Notes: generated by a model not told the origin, from the letters alone. A stretch of DNA of 64,000 bases from Xanthomonas chitinilytica (GCF_026107455.2 NZ_JAPCHY010000012.1:1-64000); one strand, 5' to 3'; counted from the stretch's first letter, positions 1-7,920 are shown. Numbers and translations: made by a program.

Positions 1-87
1 GAGCGACCCAAGAAGGTGCTCGGCGGACTGACCCCGAGCGACTACGCCAGCCAGCTGGCATCCGCTACGATTGATCCCGGACTCTAA
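1..87 (+). mobile_element. IS3-family transposase (OrfB), C-terminal end only
   Basis: Reading from base 1 gives an open frame ending in a stop at 85-87. The peptide (ERPKKVLGGLTPSDYASQLA, then a short tail) matches the C-terminus of IS3-family integrase-core transposases, where a HxRPHxxLGxLTPxEFA-type motif follows the last catalytic Glu. The rest lies outside the window. The IS right end should fall just after the stop; the G-run at about 100-113 is the likely terminal repeat, but I cannot fix the last base. The element truncates the neighbouring cassette gene. Identification rests on about 28 residues. Confidence 0.6.
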
Positions 88-1729
88 ACCGCCGTGCTAC
101 TGAAGGCGGGGGGACGTCGGAGGCAGGGCTGGCAGCCACTTGTTGTCCGACAAGTAGCTTGACCTTGGCGAGCGTTGCGTCAGAGCAAGTTTTGCCCTGC
201 GACAAGAAGCACTCTCTAACGCGCGAAGACCATTTCTTGTTTGACCTAAAAGCTTTTGTGCTGAGGTCAACGCCGAAGTCATGCAACACAGCATCCTTAT
301 ACAAAGAAAGCTCTAGAACGTCCTCAAACTCAGACTCAGTCATTCCGTTGCAGATGGTAAACGTGCAATCCGCAAGATCGAGCACGCCGTCCTTCTCTGC
401 CTTGTCGAACGCAGTCTTGCCGGCAGCGTCATGATCCAGTAGCACATGTGTTAGACACAAGAAGCTCTTAAGCAGCGAAACCTTATAAGTAAGATTGCTC
501 GCTCCACCGATCTGGTCTATTACGAGCACGTTATCTTTTAGGGCCTTCCCGAGTTTCTTGCTTAACGCGGGCAACAAAGCTCTGAGCGCGATGACGTCTT
601 CATGCCCCTCGACAACTAACGAATAATTTGCATGTGTGAGATTGTCGGATGCGCGGATACCCAGAACATCTCGAATGGCATTGATTGATCGGGCCGGCAC
701 GGCCGATCCATCGCTCACGATAACGTTTGATTGAACTGTGTCGCGTACTACAAAGAGGGGATTGTGCGTAGTAATCAGAACCTGGGCGCTTTCTGCGACT
801 TGACTGATGATCTCGTTGACTTGATGTATTGCCGAAGGATGGAGGTGAGACTCAGGCTCCTCGATAACCAGAATATGCGCGCCTTCTTTGTTGTTTGCGC
901 TCTTCATGAGCCCCAAAGCGGCCAAGCTCTTGACGCCGTCGCCCTTCATCTCGATATCGGTTTCCGTCCCGTCATTGACAAGAACGCTGATGTTCTGCCG
1001 CAATGAATGTCGCCGCCCAATATCAGACACTTCAAGCCTGACCGACTGGATGTTGGGGAGGAATTCTTTCAGTGGCTCCTCAACGCGCTTTCCGATCTCG
1101 TCGAGTATTGGCTGTTGCAGCCTACTAATTGCTGCCAGCGCTTGCTCATACTCCTGATCGTTCTCAAGCGTGCGCAGCGCCTCAGAAAGCATTCGCTCGA
1201 TAAGAGCTAGCGACTCTTTATCAGTCCTCACTGCAGGAATGTAGTTGAAGAAAATTCGTTCTGCCACAAATCGCGCGATCTGAGAGGATTTGTTTGAGAG
1301 TGTGGCGGATCCTCGCCCTGACTTCACCACACGGAAGGTCGGCTCGTTTGTCTTGCCGATTGATACTTCCAACGGTAATGAGCCATTGAGCATCACGCCA
1401 ATCTGATCCTTAAACGCTGCGCACTCTTGGTCATCTAAAGAGAACTCAAGTCTAAATATGCTTTTAAGGCCAGACTTGCGACCTTGGTATTGCATTGGGA
1501 AATCGCGCTTCCACACATACGCACGAGAGTTATATGAAATGTGACGTCGAGCCGTGGCCTGACCCAGTGCATGTAGTGATAGCAAACCCATCGCTGCCTC
1601 TAACGCGCGCATTAGATTGGACTTGCCCTCGTTGTTGCGACCTACGAACACGGTCAAATTCGATAGGGCGACGCTGTGGGCCGATGTGATACTGCGAAAG
1701 TTGGTAACCGAAAACTTGAGAAGACGCAT
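65..1729 (-). CDS. OLD-family ATPase-TOPRIM nuclease in an integron cassette, 3' end disrupted by an IS
   Basis: The frame encodes 554 residues. The N-terminal ABC-type ATPase has Walker A at residues 30-37 (GRNNEGKS), a signature-like region near 262-269, a Walker B region EEPESHLHP at 290-298 and an H-loop TTHNP near 320-324. A TOPRIM domain follows, with an acidic VVEGHED at 372-378 and DHD at 432-434. This is the layout of OLD (overcoming lysogenization defect) nucleases, a family that includes phage-defence proteins such as GajA of Gabija. No UvrD-like helicase partner is seen, which fits the single-gene OLD class. Codons after about residue 537 lie in IS-derived sequence, so the natural C-terminus and the cassette's own attC are displaced or lost. 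A good ribosome site (AGGAAG) precedes the ATG. Base composition is much less GC-rich than the chromosome. Defence is inferred from family and location. Confidence 0.75.
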   Translation of the reverse strand: MRLLKFSVTNFRSITSAHSVALSNLTVFVGRNNEGKSNLMRALEAAMGLLSLHALGQATARRHISYNSRAYVWKRDFPMQYQGRKSGLKSIFRLEFSLDDQECAAFKDQIGVMLNGSLPLEVSIGKTNEPTFRVVKSGRGSATLSNKSSQIARFVAERIFFNYIPAVRTDKESLALIERMLSEALRTLENDQEYEQALAAISRLQQPILDEIGKRVEEPLKEFLPNIQSVRLEVSDIGRRHSLRQNISVLVNDGTETDIEMKGDGVKSLAALGLMKSANNKEGAHILVIEEPESHLHPSAIHQVNEIISQVAESAQVLITTHNPLFVVRDTVQSNVIVSDGSAVPARSINAIRDVLGIRASDNLTHANYSLVVEGHEDVIALRALLPALSKKLGKALKDNVLVIDQIGGASNLTYKVSLLKSFLCLTHVLLDHDAAGKTAFDKAEKDGVLDLADCTFTICNGMTESEFEDVLELSLYKDAVLHDFGVDLSTKAFRSNKKWSSRVRECFLSQGKTCSDATLAKVKLLVGQQVAASPASDVPPPSVARRFRVRDQS

Positions 1730-1746
1730 TGAACTTCCTTGTGTGG

Positions 1747-1806
1747 AGCTAACGCCTGAATTAAGCCGCGCCGCGAAGCGGCGTCGGCTTGAATGAATTG
1801 TTAGGC
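1747..1806 (-). repeat. attC site 6 (of the 1808-2200 cassette)
   Basis: A 60-bp imperfect palindrome. In cassette orientation it starts GCCTAAC, has a GC-rich stem around a TTC loop, and ends with GTTAGCT. It lies directly downstream of the small acidic-protein gene and just upstream of the OLD-family gene, as expected for a cassette boundary. The core matches four other attC sites here almost base for base. Confidence 0.9.
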
Positions 1807-1807
1807 T

Positions 1808-2200
1808 TCACGCCCGGCCACCCTGCACATGCTCTCGGAAGCCTTGCGTGGCCTCAGAGGTGAGAGATAAAAGTTCTGTCTCATGAACATGGACGGCGGT
1901 GATTCCGCGGCGCTTGGCCTCCGAGGGGAACGTAGTTTGGAATTGCCCCTTCGGGAGCAGAAGGGTGGCAGGGGTGCCACCGCTGCGCTCCAAGCATGAG
2001 CTGAATAATTTACGCACTTCAAACACGGAAGGCTCGGCCTGCGCAACAGACACGAAAGCAGTGCCAAAGATGAAGCCGCTTGCAGCGTCCATGAGTGCGA
2101 TGCAATTGAAATCTCCGTCTTGCTCGGTGCGAACGGGAGCATCATTGAGTTGGAACACAACCCAAGCCTCGTCTTCTTCAAATTGGTTGGGTTCTAGCAT
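1808..2200 (-). CDS. Small acidic cassette protein of unknown function
   Basis: Encodes 130 residues with no signal peptide or membrane segment. The sequence is soluble and mixed alpha/beta in character, with the hydrophobic stretch FNCIALMDAASGFIFGTAFV near residues 31-50. I do not recognise the family with certainty; it resembles short uncharacterised proteins found in plasmid and cassette contexts. The ATG at 2200 has GGAAAG upstream and the stop sits against the attC, giving a complete single-gene cassette. A longer-looking overlapping frame at 1801-2181 has composition typical of a shadow and was not chosen. Confidence 0.65.
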   Translation of the reverse strand: MLEPNQFEEDEAWVVFQLNDAPVRTEQDGDFNCIALMDAASGFIFGTAFVSVAQAEPSVFEVRKLFSSCLERSGGTPATLLLPKGQFQTTFPSEAKRRGITAVHVHETELLSLTSEATQGFREHVQGGRA

Positions 2201-2216
2201 GAACTTTCCATGTGAA

Positions 2217-2276
2217 GCCTAACGCCTGAATTAAGCCGCGCCGCGAAGCGGCGTCGGCTTGAATGAATTGTTAGGG
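2217..2276 (-). repeat. attC site 5 (of the lipoprotein cassette)
   Basis: 60-bp palindromic recombination site with core 7-mers at 2217-2223 and 2270-2276. It is identical in its central region to the sites at 1747, 3121, 3427 and 4216. The stop codon of the upstream lipoprotein gene lies inside its R'' end. Confidence 0.9.
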
Positions 2277-2624
2277 GGCGACCCTATCATCAGTGCGAAC
2301 GTCGGAGACCATGACCGTCAGTCCTGCGCCGGGAAGCAGATAAGCGCGATAAGTGAACTGTTTGCCCTCACAAGCCTCAATTGTCCAGTGCTCTACGACG
2401 GCATCACCCTCGTCCCGCACAATCTCGGCAGCCAGCGGACGAACGTACGGACAGCTCGGTTGTTGTGCGTTGTGCCAGCCAGCGAGGTCCCGGGCTACAT
2501 TTGCGGCTTGCCCCCCGCAAGCCGAAGTGCCGAGCGGACTGCAAGGTTTGGCAGGCGTAGAAGTGCATCCGGCCAGTACGGCAATGGACGCCGCGAATGA
2601 AAGTCGTATCAGTAGCGAAAACAT
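2271..2624 (-). CDS. Small lipoprotein, integron cassette gene
   Basis: Encodes 117 residues. It begins with a hydrophobic signal sequence and a clear lipobox LAGC with the acylated Cys at about residue 20, so the mature protein should be membrane-anchored in the envelope. Four further Cys residues in the mature part could form disulfides. No family recognised. The ATG at 2624 is preceded by a GGGGG ribosome site. The stop overlaps the attC. Small secreted or membrane proteins of unknown role are common cassette cargo. Confidence 0.75.
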   Translation of the reverse strand: MFSLLIRLSFAASIAVLAGCTSTPAKPCSPLGTSACGGQAANVARDLAGWHNAQQPSCPYVRPLAAEIVRDEGDAVVEHWTIEACEGKQFTYRAYLLPGAGLTVMVSDVRTDDRVAP

Positions 2625-2633
2625 CGCATAGCC

Positions 2634-2693
2634 CCCTAACGCTTGAATTAAGCCGACCCGCGAAGCGGGTTCGGCTTGAATGAATTGTTAGGG
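2634..2693 (-). repeat. attC site 4 (of the zinc-ribbon membrane cassette), divergent stem
   Basis: 60-bp attC with core 7-mers at 2634-2640 and 2687-2693. The outer arms match the other sites, but the stem differs: GACCCGC-GAA-GCGGGTT replaces GCGCCGC-GAA-GCGGCGT on the + strand. The two changed positions are matched by changes on the other arm, so pairing is kept. Confidence 0.9.
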
Positions 2694-3083
2694 CGCATTG
2701 CGAGATGTTGAATCAATTGTTGCGTCTGCAATGTCTGCAATCATTAGTGATGCCTCAGCGCTAACCTTGACCAGAAGAGCAATAATCACTGCGCCAATCA
2801 AGGATGCAAGAACACCAAAGGTGCTTCCGCTGAAGAAGCCGACTAGAGCGAAAATTGCTGAAACTATGTAACCAGCGATAGTAAATACGGCGATGAACGC
2901 ACGAAAGGCGGGGTAGCAGCTTGAAGCTCGGAGATTGCCGAGGTGAGTATGATTGTCTGTCTGAGTCTGGGTGCTTGGCGTAAATGAAGTAGTGGCCGGG
3001 CTGGGAGATTCTTCCATGCAGTTGCTGCACAAATCAGACATAAATCCAGCCTTCTCGACGCCACATGATTTACAGATTGCCAT
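2688..3083 (-). CDS. Zinc-ribbon plus membrane-segment protein, integron cassette gene
   Basis: Encodes 131 residues. The N-terminus has two CxxC pairs (C4/C7 and C19/C22) forming a likely zinc ribbon. A Ser/Thr/Pro-rich linker follows, then two hydrophobic stretches around residues 60-110 that should cross the inner membrane. The ATG at 3083 has a GGGGG ribosome site four bases upstream. The stop lies inside the downstream attC. No specific family was identified; a cytosolic zinc ribbon tethered to the membrane is an inference. Confidence 0.7.
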   Translation of the reverse strand: MAICKSCGVEKAGFMSDLCSNCMEESPSPATTSFTPSTQTQTDNHTHLGNLRASSCYPAFRAFIAVFTIAGYIVSAIFALVGFFSGSTFGVLASLIGAVIIALLVKVSAEASLMIADIADATIDSTSRNAP

Positions 3084-3120
3084 GTTTCCCCCTAAACAGT
3101 AGTGATGGTTGTTAAGCGCG

Positions 3121-3180
3121 CCCTAACGCCTGAATTAAGCCGCGCCGCGAAGCGGCGTCGGCTTGAATGAATTGTTAGAT
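3121..3180 (-). repeat. attC site 3 (of the Cys-rich small-protein cassette)
   Basis: 60-bp palindromic site of the common type, with core 7-mers at 3121-3127 and 3174-3180. It separates the 67-residue Cys-rich gene from the zinc-ribbon membrane gene. Confidence 0.9.
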
Positions 3181-3195
3181 TGCACTCACCGTAGA

Positions 3196-3399
3196 TCAGT
3201 CATCGAACCCGCAGTCACAGAAGTGGCACGTCTCACTTTTATCGGTGACGAGTTGGGTTCCGCCAGAAACAATTTGATTGTCCTCACCGCTCTCTTCCTG
3301 CTGCTTGATGCAATCCTCGCAAACGGCAACCGTAGGATACTGATCCGAGGCGCGGTCAGCCGTCATGTCTCCCCAAACCTCACAGTAGTACATTTTCAT
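3196..3399 (-). CDS. Small Cys-rich, probably zinc-binding protein, integron cassette gene
   Basis: Encodes 67 residues. CxxC pairs at C27/C30 and C58/C61 (plus C6 and C63) suggest one structural zinc site. The protein is acidic and soluble. The ATG at 3399 has an AAGGGGG ribosome site, which favours it over the second Met two codons later. The family was not recognised. The cassette is complete between two attC sites, with only this gene. Confidence 0.65.
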   Translation of the reverse strand: MKMYYCEVWGDMTADRASDQYPTVAVCEDCIKQQEESGEDNQIVSGGTQLVTDKSETCHFCDCGFDD

Positions 3400-3426
3400 A
3401 ACACCCCCTTGTGGTTTGAAAGTGCA

Positions 3427-3486
3427 ATCTAACGCCTGAATTAAGCCGCGCCGCGAAGCGGCGTCGGCTTGAATGAATTGTTAGCC
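3427..3486 (-). repeat. attC site 2 (of the 239-residue HNH cassette)
   Basis: 60-bp palindromic site of the common type. The 7-mer ATCTAAC at 3427-3433 fits the RYYYAAC core exactly, and its partner lies at 3480-3486. The HNH gene ends within its R'' arm. Confidence 0.9.
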
Positions 3487-4200
3487 TTCTGGTCGTGAAA
3501 CAAACGCATACATTACGAACTCGCCAAACAGGGTGATCTTGAACATTGCGGCGCGAGGCTCATCAGGTGGGACAACCCTTATCACCTCGAATCCGGGGCC
3601 GCGCGTGTACGCGACGCCATGCCGATCTAACATACGCTGGATTGGTTCCGCGCCGTTGGAATTGAGGGCATAGAAGTCCACTCGGAACGGCGGCTCTATA
3701 AATAGTCCGTCCTCTCGATAAGTGATTCCCCTGACAATTTTCTCGCAGAAGCGCCGGATGTGATTGGCCGGGATCACGAAAGCGACCTGATCGGCCCTGG
3801 CTCTGTCCCAACGCTCTCCCAAGCCGGGATAAATGCCCTCAGTGGGGATGTCATCTCCATGTAGCAACGACCCAATCACTCTTTCTCTCTTAGCACGGCG
3901 TGCCATCCGGTCCCGCTTGCCTTTACCTAGCGATTCGTTTACCGAGCGAAGAGCTCGCTCGTAGATTCCTGAACTAGCGTGGCCCTCTGGATCGATTGTC
4001 ATGGCGAGCATGACGAGCAGTTCCTCTTCTAGCTTTCCGTAGTCAGAGTTGCACTTCTTGCAGGTTGGAATCTGCCACTTCTCCAAGTTGGGTGGCGTTG
4101 AATCTGGGTACCAAGATCGCGGAAGAACGTGATCCCAGTTTCGTATGTCGAACTGACCAAGGCAGTGAACACACTTTCCCGGGCCTGGTTTCTTCGCCAC
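3481..4200 (-). CDS. HNH endonuclease-domain protein, integron cassette gene
   Basis: Encodes 239 residues. The N-terminal 55 residues carry an HNH fold: C10xxC13, then D23-H24 in DHVLPRSW, then C47xxC50 followed by N51. The zinc ligands and catalytic His are present, so it should be active. The remaining 180 residues are of unknown fold. The start is GTG at 4200, with GGAG eight bases upstream inside the cassette. Such proteins occur as standalone nucleases in defence islands and cassette arrays. No partner methyltransferase is seen. Role in phage restriction is inferred only. Confidence 0.75.
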   Translation of the reverse strand: MAKKPGPGKCVHCLGQFDIRNWDHVLPRSWYPDSTPPNLEKWQIPTCKKCNSDYGKLEEELLVMLAMTIDPEGHASSGIYERALRSVNESLGKGKRDRMARRAKRERVIGSLLHGDDIPTEGIYPGLGERWDRARADQVAFVIPANHIRRFCEKIVRGITYREDGLFIEPPFRVDFYALNSNGAEPIQRMLDRHGVAYTRGPGFEVIRVVPPDEPRAAMFKITLFGEFVMYAFVSRPEG

Positions 4201-4215
4201 GCACTTGCTCCAGAA

Positions 4216-4275
4216 GGCTAACGCCTGAATTAAGCCGCGCCGCGAAGCGGCGTCGGCTTGAATGAATTGTTAGAC
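4216..4275 (-). repeat. attC site 1 (of the cassette nearest attI)
   Basis: 60-bp palindromic site of the common type with core 7-mers at 4216-4222 and 4269-4275. It closes the first cassette of the array. Confidence 0.9.
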
Positions 4276-4277
4276 GA

Positions 4278-4796
4278 TCATAGTGAGTAGCTGACTTTTG
4301 TGTCAGCAACTATGATCTTTCCGTTGACTTGCAAGTGTTTAATTAGTGTTTCCAGCTGCGACTCGGTGATAGAACTCTTTGCGTTCTTGACAGTTGCACG
4401 GATGGTGCTTTTGAGTGTCTCGACTTTCCTTGGGCGGGAAGCGCCGCGCTTTTTAAGGTCTGCGAGAACAACTGCATAGTTGTCGATCTTTGGCGGAACT
4501 GGAGCGGCTTTAGCCGGAGGGGCAGGCAGGGGCTGTGCCCTGCCATTGCCATTTGGGCAGATGAACTTTCCGTTCTGATTCAGCACGACGCGAATTTTCT
4601 CTTTAAGCGACATGCTGCCAAAGAGCGCGTTGACTGCTTTGCAGCAGGCAACGCAGTTGTCATCGCTGTTGCTTCCGGCGCGAGAGGAAGCAACAAGATG
4701 CTCGACACTAGCGTCTGCCTTTGAAAGTGGCATGTTGCAAAAGAAGCAAATGCCTCCTTGGGCGAACATTAGTCTGTCAAGCGGCTTGGTGGTCAT
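4278..4796 (-). CDS. HNH endonuclease with C-terminal winged-helix-like domain, first integron cassette
   Basis: Encodes 172 residues. A small HNH domain near the N-terminus has C17xxC20, E32-H33 and C48xxC51 followed by N57. A Pro/Ala-rich linker (about residues 85-105) leads to a basic helical region and a C-terminal helix-plus-wing segment ending GKIIVADTKVSYSL, reminiscent of the DNA/RNA-binding tail found on some NYN-type nucleases. The gene is closest to attI, so it is probably the most recently inserted and best expressed. Its ATG is only seven bases inside the cassette, leaving no room for a ribosome site of its own. Nuclease activity is likely; target unknown. Confidence 0.7.
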   Translation of the reverse strand: MTTKPLDRLMFAQGGICFFCNMPLSKADASVEHLVASSRAGSNSDDNCVACCKAVNALFGSMSLKEKIRVVLNQNGKFICPNGNGRAQPLPAPPAKAAPVPPKIDNYAVVLADLKKRGASRPRKVETLKSTIRATVKNAKSSITESQLETLIKHLQVNGKIIVADTKVSYSL

Positions 4797-4802
4797 TTGA
4801 TC

Positions 4803-4970
4803 GTCTAACGCCTATTCGATATAAAAATGGGGCGTAACCCCGGTGTGTAGCACGAAGCTCCCTACCGATGTCCAGGGGAAATCCCTACATCCACCAACGG
4901 CTTCCCCATCTTCTGGTGTGTAATGCCGGTGCCTAATCATGCCGTCATTCCCTCCCCCAGGACGGTTTCG
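4803..4970 (-). other. attI recombination site and cassette promoter region
   Basis: The stretch lies between the divergent intI start and the first cassette. The core GTTAGAC (- strand, 4803-4809) fits the GTTRRRY consensus and is the insertion point. A GC inverted repeat (GGGG-TTACG-CCCC) lies at about 4828-4840, next to an AT-rich run. A cassette promoter (Pc) should be here or in the first part of intI; I see no convincing -35/-10 pair and no LexA box. Confidence 0.7.
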
Positions 4971-6029
4971 ATGCGACGGTATCACCGGGATAATCGGGCA
5001 GCAAGCGTTCCAGTGGCTGGGCAGGATTCCGTCCAGCCGCCCAGGTTGCTTGATCGCGTGCGTGAACGCATGCGGCGGCTGGGAATGGCGCGGCGCACGG
5101 AGGAGGCGTATGTCGGTTGGATCCGGCGTTTCATCATCGCCAATGGTCGTCGCCATCCCGAAACGATGGGGGAGGCGCAGGTGGAGGCCTTCCTGACGCG
5201 GTTGGCGGTGAAGGGGCGGGTGGCGGCATCCACCCAGAACCAGGCGTTGGCGGCTTTACTGTTTCTCTATCGCCAGGTATTGGGCCAGGACCTGGCATGG
5301 ATGGAGTCGATTCGCCGGGCGAAGCGGCCGCAGCGGTTGCCGGTGGTGCTGGACGAGGGGGAGGTAGGGCGCCTGCTGGATCGGTTGCACGGGCGACACT
5401 GGCTGATGGCCTCGTTGCTCTACGGCACCGGCATGCGGTTGATGGAATGCGTGCGCCTGCGTATCAAGGACGTGGACTTCGCGCGCGGTGAGGTGATCGT
5501 GCGCGACGGGAAGGGCGGCAAGGACCGTCGCACGATGTTGCCGCAGGCCTTGCGCGAACCACTGCTGTCGCAGCGGGCCGAAGCATTGAGAGTGCATCAG
5601 CGCGATGTGCGCGCCGGGTTTGGCGAGGTCTGGCTGCCGGATGCGCTGGCCAGGAAGTTTCCCGGCGCCGCCCGCGAACCGGGATGGCAATACCTGTTCC
5701 CCGCGCCGCAGCGCAGCGTCGACCCACGCGGGGGAGCGACACGCCGGCACCATGTGGACGAGAAAGGCCTGCAGCGGGCGGTGAAGGCGGCCTGCCGCGC
5801 GGCCGGCCTGGACAAGCCGGCCAGCTGCCACACGCTGCGCCATTCGTTTGCGACCCACCTGCTGGAGCGCGGCTACGATCTGCGCACGATCCAGGAATTG
5901 CTTGGCCACAAGGACCTGTCCACGACACAGATATATACGCATGTGTTGGGCCGTGGCGGCCTTGGGGTCGTCAGCCCGCTCGACCGTGGGCCTTCCATGG
6001 CGATTTCGATGGAAGGCGGCGACCGATGA
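4971..6029 (+). CDS. intI: Integron integrase, apparently intact
   Basis: Encodes about 352 residues from the ATG at 4971, chosen because AGGA lies eight bases upstream; the earlier ATG at 4923 has no ribosome site. It is a tyrosine recombinase: an N-terminal SAM-like domain (EEAYVGWIRRF), catalytic Arg in GTGMRLMECVRLR, HTLRH giving the HxxR motif, LLGHKD with the second His, and the nucleophile Tyr in TQIYTHV. Between the Lys region and HxxR is the extra segment that distinguishes integron integrases from XerC/D (AGFGEVWLPDALARKFP to GWQYLFPA). It inserts and excises cassettes at attI and attC. Most described Xanthomonas intI genes are broken, so an intact one is notable. The gene converges on ilvD with a 52-bp gap. 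Confidence 0.92.
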   Translation: MRRYHRDNRAASVPVAGQDSVQPPRLLDRVRERMRRLGMARRTEEAYVGWIRRFIIANGRRHPETMGEAQVEAFLTRLAVKGRVAASTQNQALAALLFLYRQVLGQDLAWMESIRRAKRPQRLPVVLDEGEVGRLLDRLHGRHWLMASLLYGTGMRLMECVRLRIKDVDFARGEVIVRDGKGGKDRRTMLPQALREPLLSQRAEALRVHQRDVRAGFGEVWLPDALARKFPGAAREPGWQYLFPAPQRSVDPRGGATRRHHVDEKGLQRAVKAACRAAGLDKPASCHTLRHSFATHLLERGYDLRTIQELLGHKDLSTTQIYTHVLGRGGLGVVSPLDRGPSMAISMEGGDR

Positions 6030-6081
6030 GGCGGGCCGGCGCGGCCTTGATTGCCGGCGCCGGCATCGTCGCGATGCGGTT

Positions 6082-7920
6082 TCAGTCGCCCAGCAGGGTG
6101 CGGTCGCGCACCGCACCCTTGTCGGCGCTGGTCGCCAGCAATGCATAGGCCTTGAGCGCGGTGGTGACCTTGCGCGGACGCGGCTGCGCCGGTTTCCAGC
6201 CGTGCGCGTCCTGTTCGGCGCGGCGGCGTGCCAGTTCGGCTTCGTCCACCAGCAGGTCGATGGCGCGCTGCGGGATGTCGATGCGGATACGGTCGCCGTC
6301 GCGCACCAGGCCGATGGTTCCACCGGCCGCGGCTTCCGGCGAAGCATGACCGATCGACAGGCCCGAGGTGCCACCGGAGAAGCGGCCGTCGGTGAGCAGC
6401 GCGCAGGCCTTGCCCAGTCCTTTCGACTTCAGGTAGCTGGTCGGGTACAGCATCTCCTGCATGCCCGGGCCGCCCTTGGGGCCTTCGTAGCGGATGACGA
6501 CGACGTCGCCGGCCCGCACTTCGTCGCCGAGGATGCCCTTCACCGCCGCGTCCTGGCTTTCGTAGACGCGGGCGTTGCCCTCGAACACGTGGATCGACTC
6601 GTCCACGCCGGCGGTCTTGACCACGCAGCCGTCGGCGGCGAGATTGCCGTACAGCACCGCCAGCCCGCCCTCGGCGGAGAACGCATGGGCCACGTCGCGG
6701 ATGCAGCCTTCGGCGCGGTCGAGGTCGAGCGTGGGCCAGCGCGTGGCCTGGCTGAAGGCGACCTGGGTGGGGATGCCGGCCGGGCCGGCTCTGTAGAACG
6801 TGTGCACGGCCTCGTCCGTCGTCCGGGTCACGTCCCACCGGGCGATGGCCTCGCCGAGGGTCGCGCTGTGCACGGTCGGCACGCCGGTATGCAGCAGGCC
6901 GCCGCGCGCCAGCTCGCCGAGGATGGCGGTGATGCCGCCGGCGCGGTGCACGTCCTCGATGTGGTACTTCGGGGTGTTCGGGGCCACCTTGCACAGTTGC
7001 GGCACGCGCCGCGACAGGCGGTCGATGTCGCGCAGGTCGAAGGCCACCTCGGCCTCCTGCGCAGCGGCCAGCAGGTGCAGGATGGTGTTGGTCGAACCAC
7101 CCATGGCGATGTCCAGCGTCATCGCATTCTCGAACGCTTCGAATGTCGCGATCCCGCGTGGCAACGCGCCCGGATCTTCCGCGCCATACCAGCGATGGCA
7201 CAGTTCCACCACCGTGCGCGCCGCGCGCAGGAACAGCTGCTCGCGGTCGGCATGGGTGGCCAGCGTGGTGCCGTTGCCCGGCAGCGACAGGCCCAGCGCC
7301 TCGGTCAGGCAGTTCATCGAATTGGCGGTGAACATGCCTGAGCACGAACCGCAGGTGGGGCAGGCGCTGCGCTCGAATTCGGCCACCTTCTCGTCGCTGG
7401 CGCTGTCGTCGGCGGCGATCACCATGGCGTCGACCAGGTCCAGCTTGTGCTCGGCCAGCCGGGTCTTGCCCGCTTCCATCGGCCCGCCGGAGACGAACAC
7501 CACCGGGATGTTCAGCCGCAGCGCGGCCATCAGCATCCCCGGTGTGATCTTGTCGCAGTTGGAGATGCACACCAGCGCGTCGGCGCAGTGGGCATTGACC
7601 ATGTACTCGACCGAGTCGGCGATGATCTCGCGGCTGGGCAGCGAGTACAGCATCCCGTCGTGGCCCATGGCGATGCCGTCGTCCACCGCGATGGTGTTGA
7701 ATTCCTTGGCCACGCCGCCGACGCGTTCGATCTCGCGCGCCACCAGCTGGCCGAGATCCTTCAGGTGCACATGCCCGGGCACGAACTGGGTGAAGGAGTT
7801 GGCGATGGCGACGATCGGCTTGTGGAAGTCGCCGTCCTTCATGCCGGTGGCGCGCCACAGGGCGCGGGCGCCGGCCATGTTGCGGCCGGCGGTGGAGGTT
7901 CTGGAACGGTAGTCGGGCAT
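6082..7920 (-). CDS. ilvD: Dihydroxy-acid dehydratase
   Basis: Encodes 612 residues, the normal length of the enzyme that dehydrates dihydroxy-isovalerate and dihydroxy-methylvalerate to 2-keto acids in valine and isoleucine synthesis. The iron-sulfur ligands are present in [12 protein letters not shown] and [10 protein letters not shown], together with the family motif [14 protein letters not shown] [14 protein letters not shown]. It is cytoplasmic. The gene is the fixed anchor of the Xanthomonadaceae chromosomal integron. It is divergent from the DUF1190 gene, with an 18-bp palindrome between them. Confidence 0.97.
   Translation of the reverse strand: MPDYRSRTSTAGRNMAGARALWRATGMKDGDFHKPIVAIANSFTQFVPGHVHLKDLGQLVAREIERVGGVAKEFNTIAVDDGIAMGHDGMLYSLPSREIIADSVEYMVNAHCADALVCISNCDKITPGMLMAALRLNIPVVFVSGGPMEAGKTRLAEHKLDLVDAMVIAADDSASDEKVAEFERSACPTCGSCSGMFTANSMNCLTEALGLSLPGNGTTLATHADREQLFLRAARTVVELCHRWYGAEDPGALPRGIATFEAFENAMTLDIAMGGSTNTILHLLAAAQEAEVAFDLRDIDRLSRRVPQLCKVAPNTPKYHIEDVHRAGGITAILGELARGGLLHTGVPTVHSATLGEAIARWDVTRTTDEAVHTFYRAGPAGIPTQVAFSQATRWPTLDLDRAEGCIRDVAHAFSAEGGLAVLYGNLAADGCVVKTAGVDESIHVFEGNARVYESQDAAVKGILGDEVRAGDVVVIRYEGPKGGPGMQEMLYPTSYLKSKGLGKACALLTDGRFSGGTSGLSIGHASPEAAAGGTIGLVRDGDRIRIDIPQRAIDLLVDEAELARRRAEQDAHGWKPAQPRPRKVTTALKAYALLATSADKGAVRDRTLLGD

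Noticed and set aside
1801..2181. A second - strand frame in the same cassette (126 residues)
   Set aside because: Overlaps the 1808-2200 gene entirely, has an atypical composition and a weaker start context.
4923..4970. An N-terminal extension of intI from ATG 4923
   Set aside because: No ribosome site, and the extra 16 residues would lie in attI and do not match other integron integrases.
5873..7858. A 661-residue frame on the - strand overlapping ilvD
   Set aside because: Arg/Ala-rich shadow of ilvD in high-GC DNA, with no family motif and no ribosome site.
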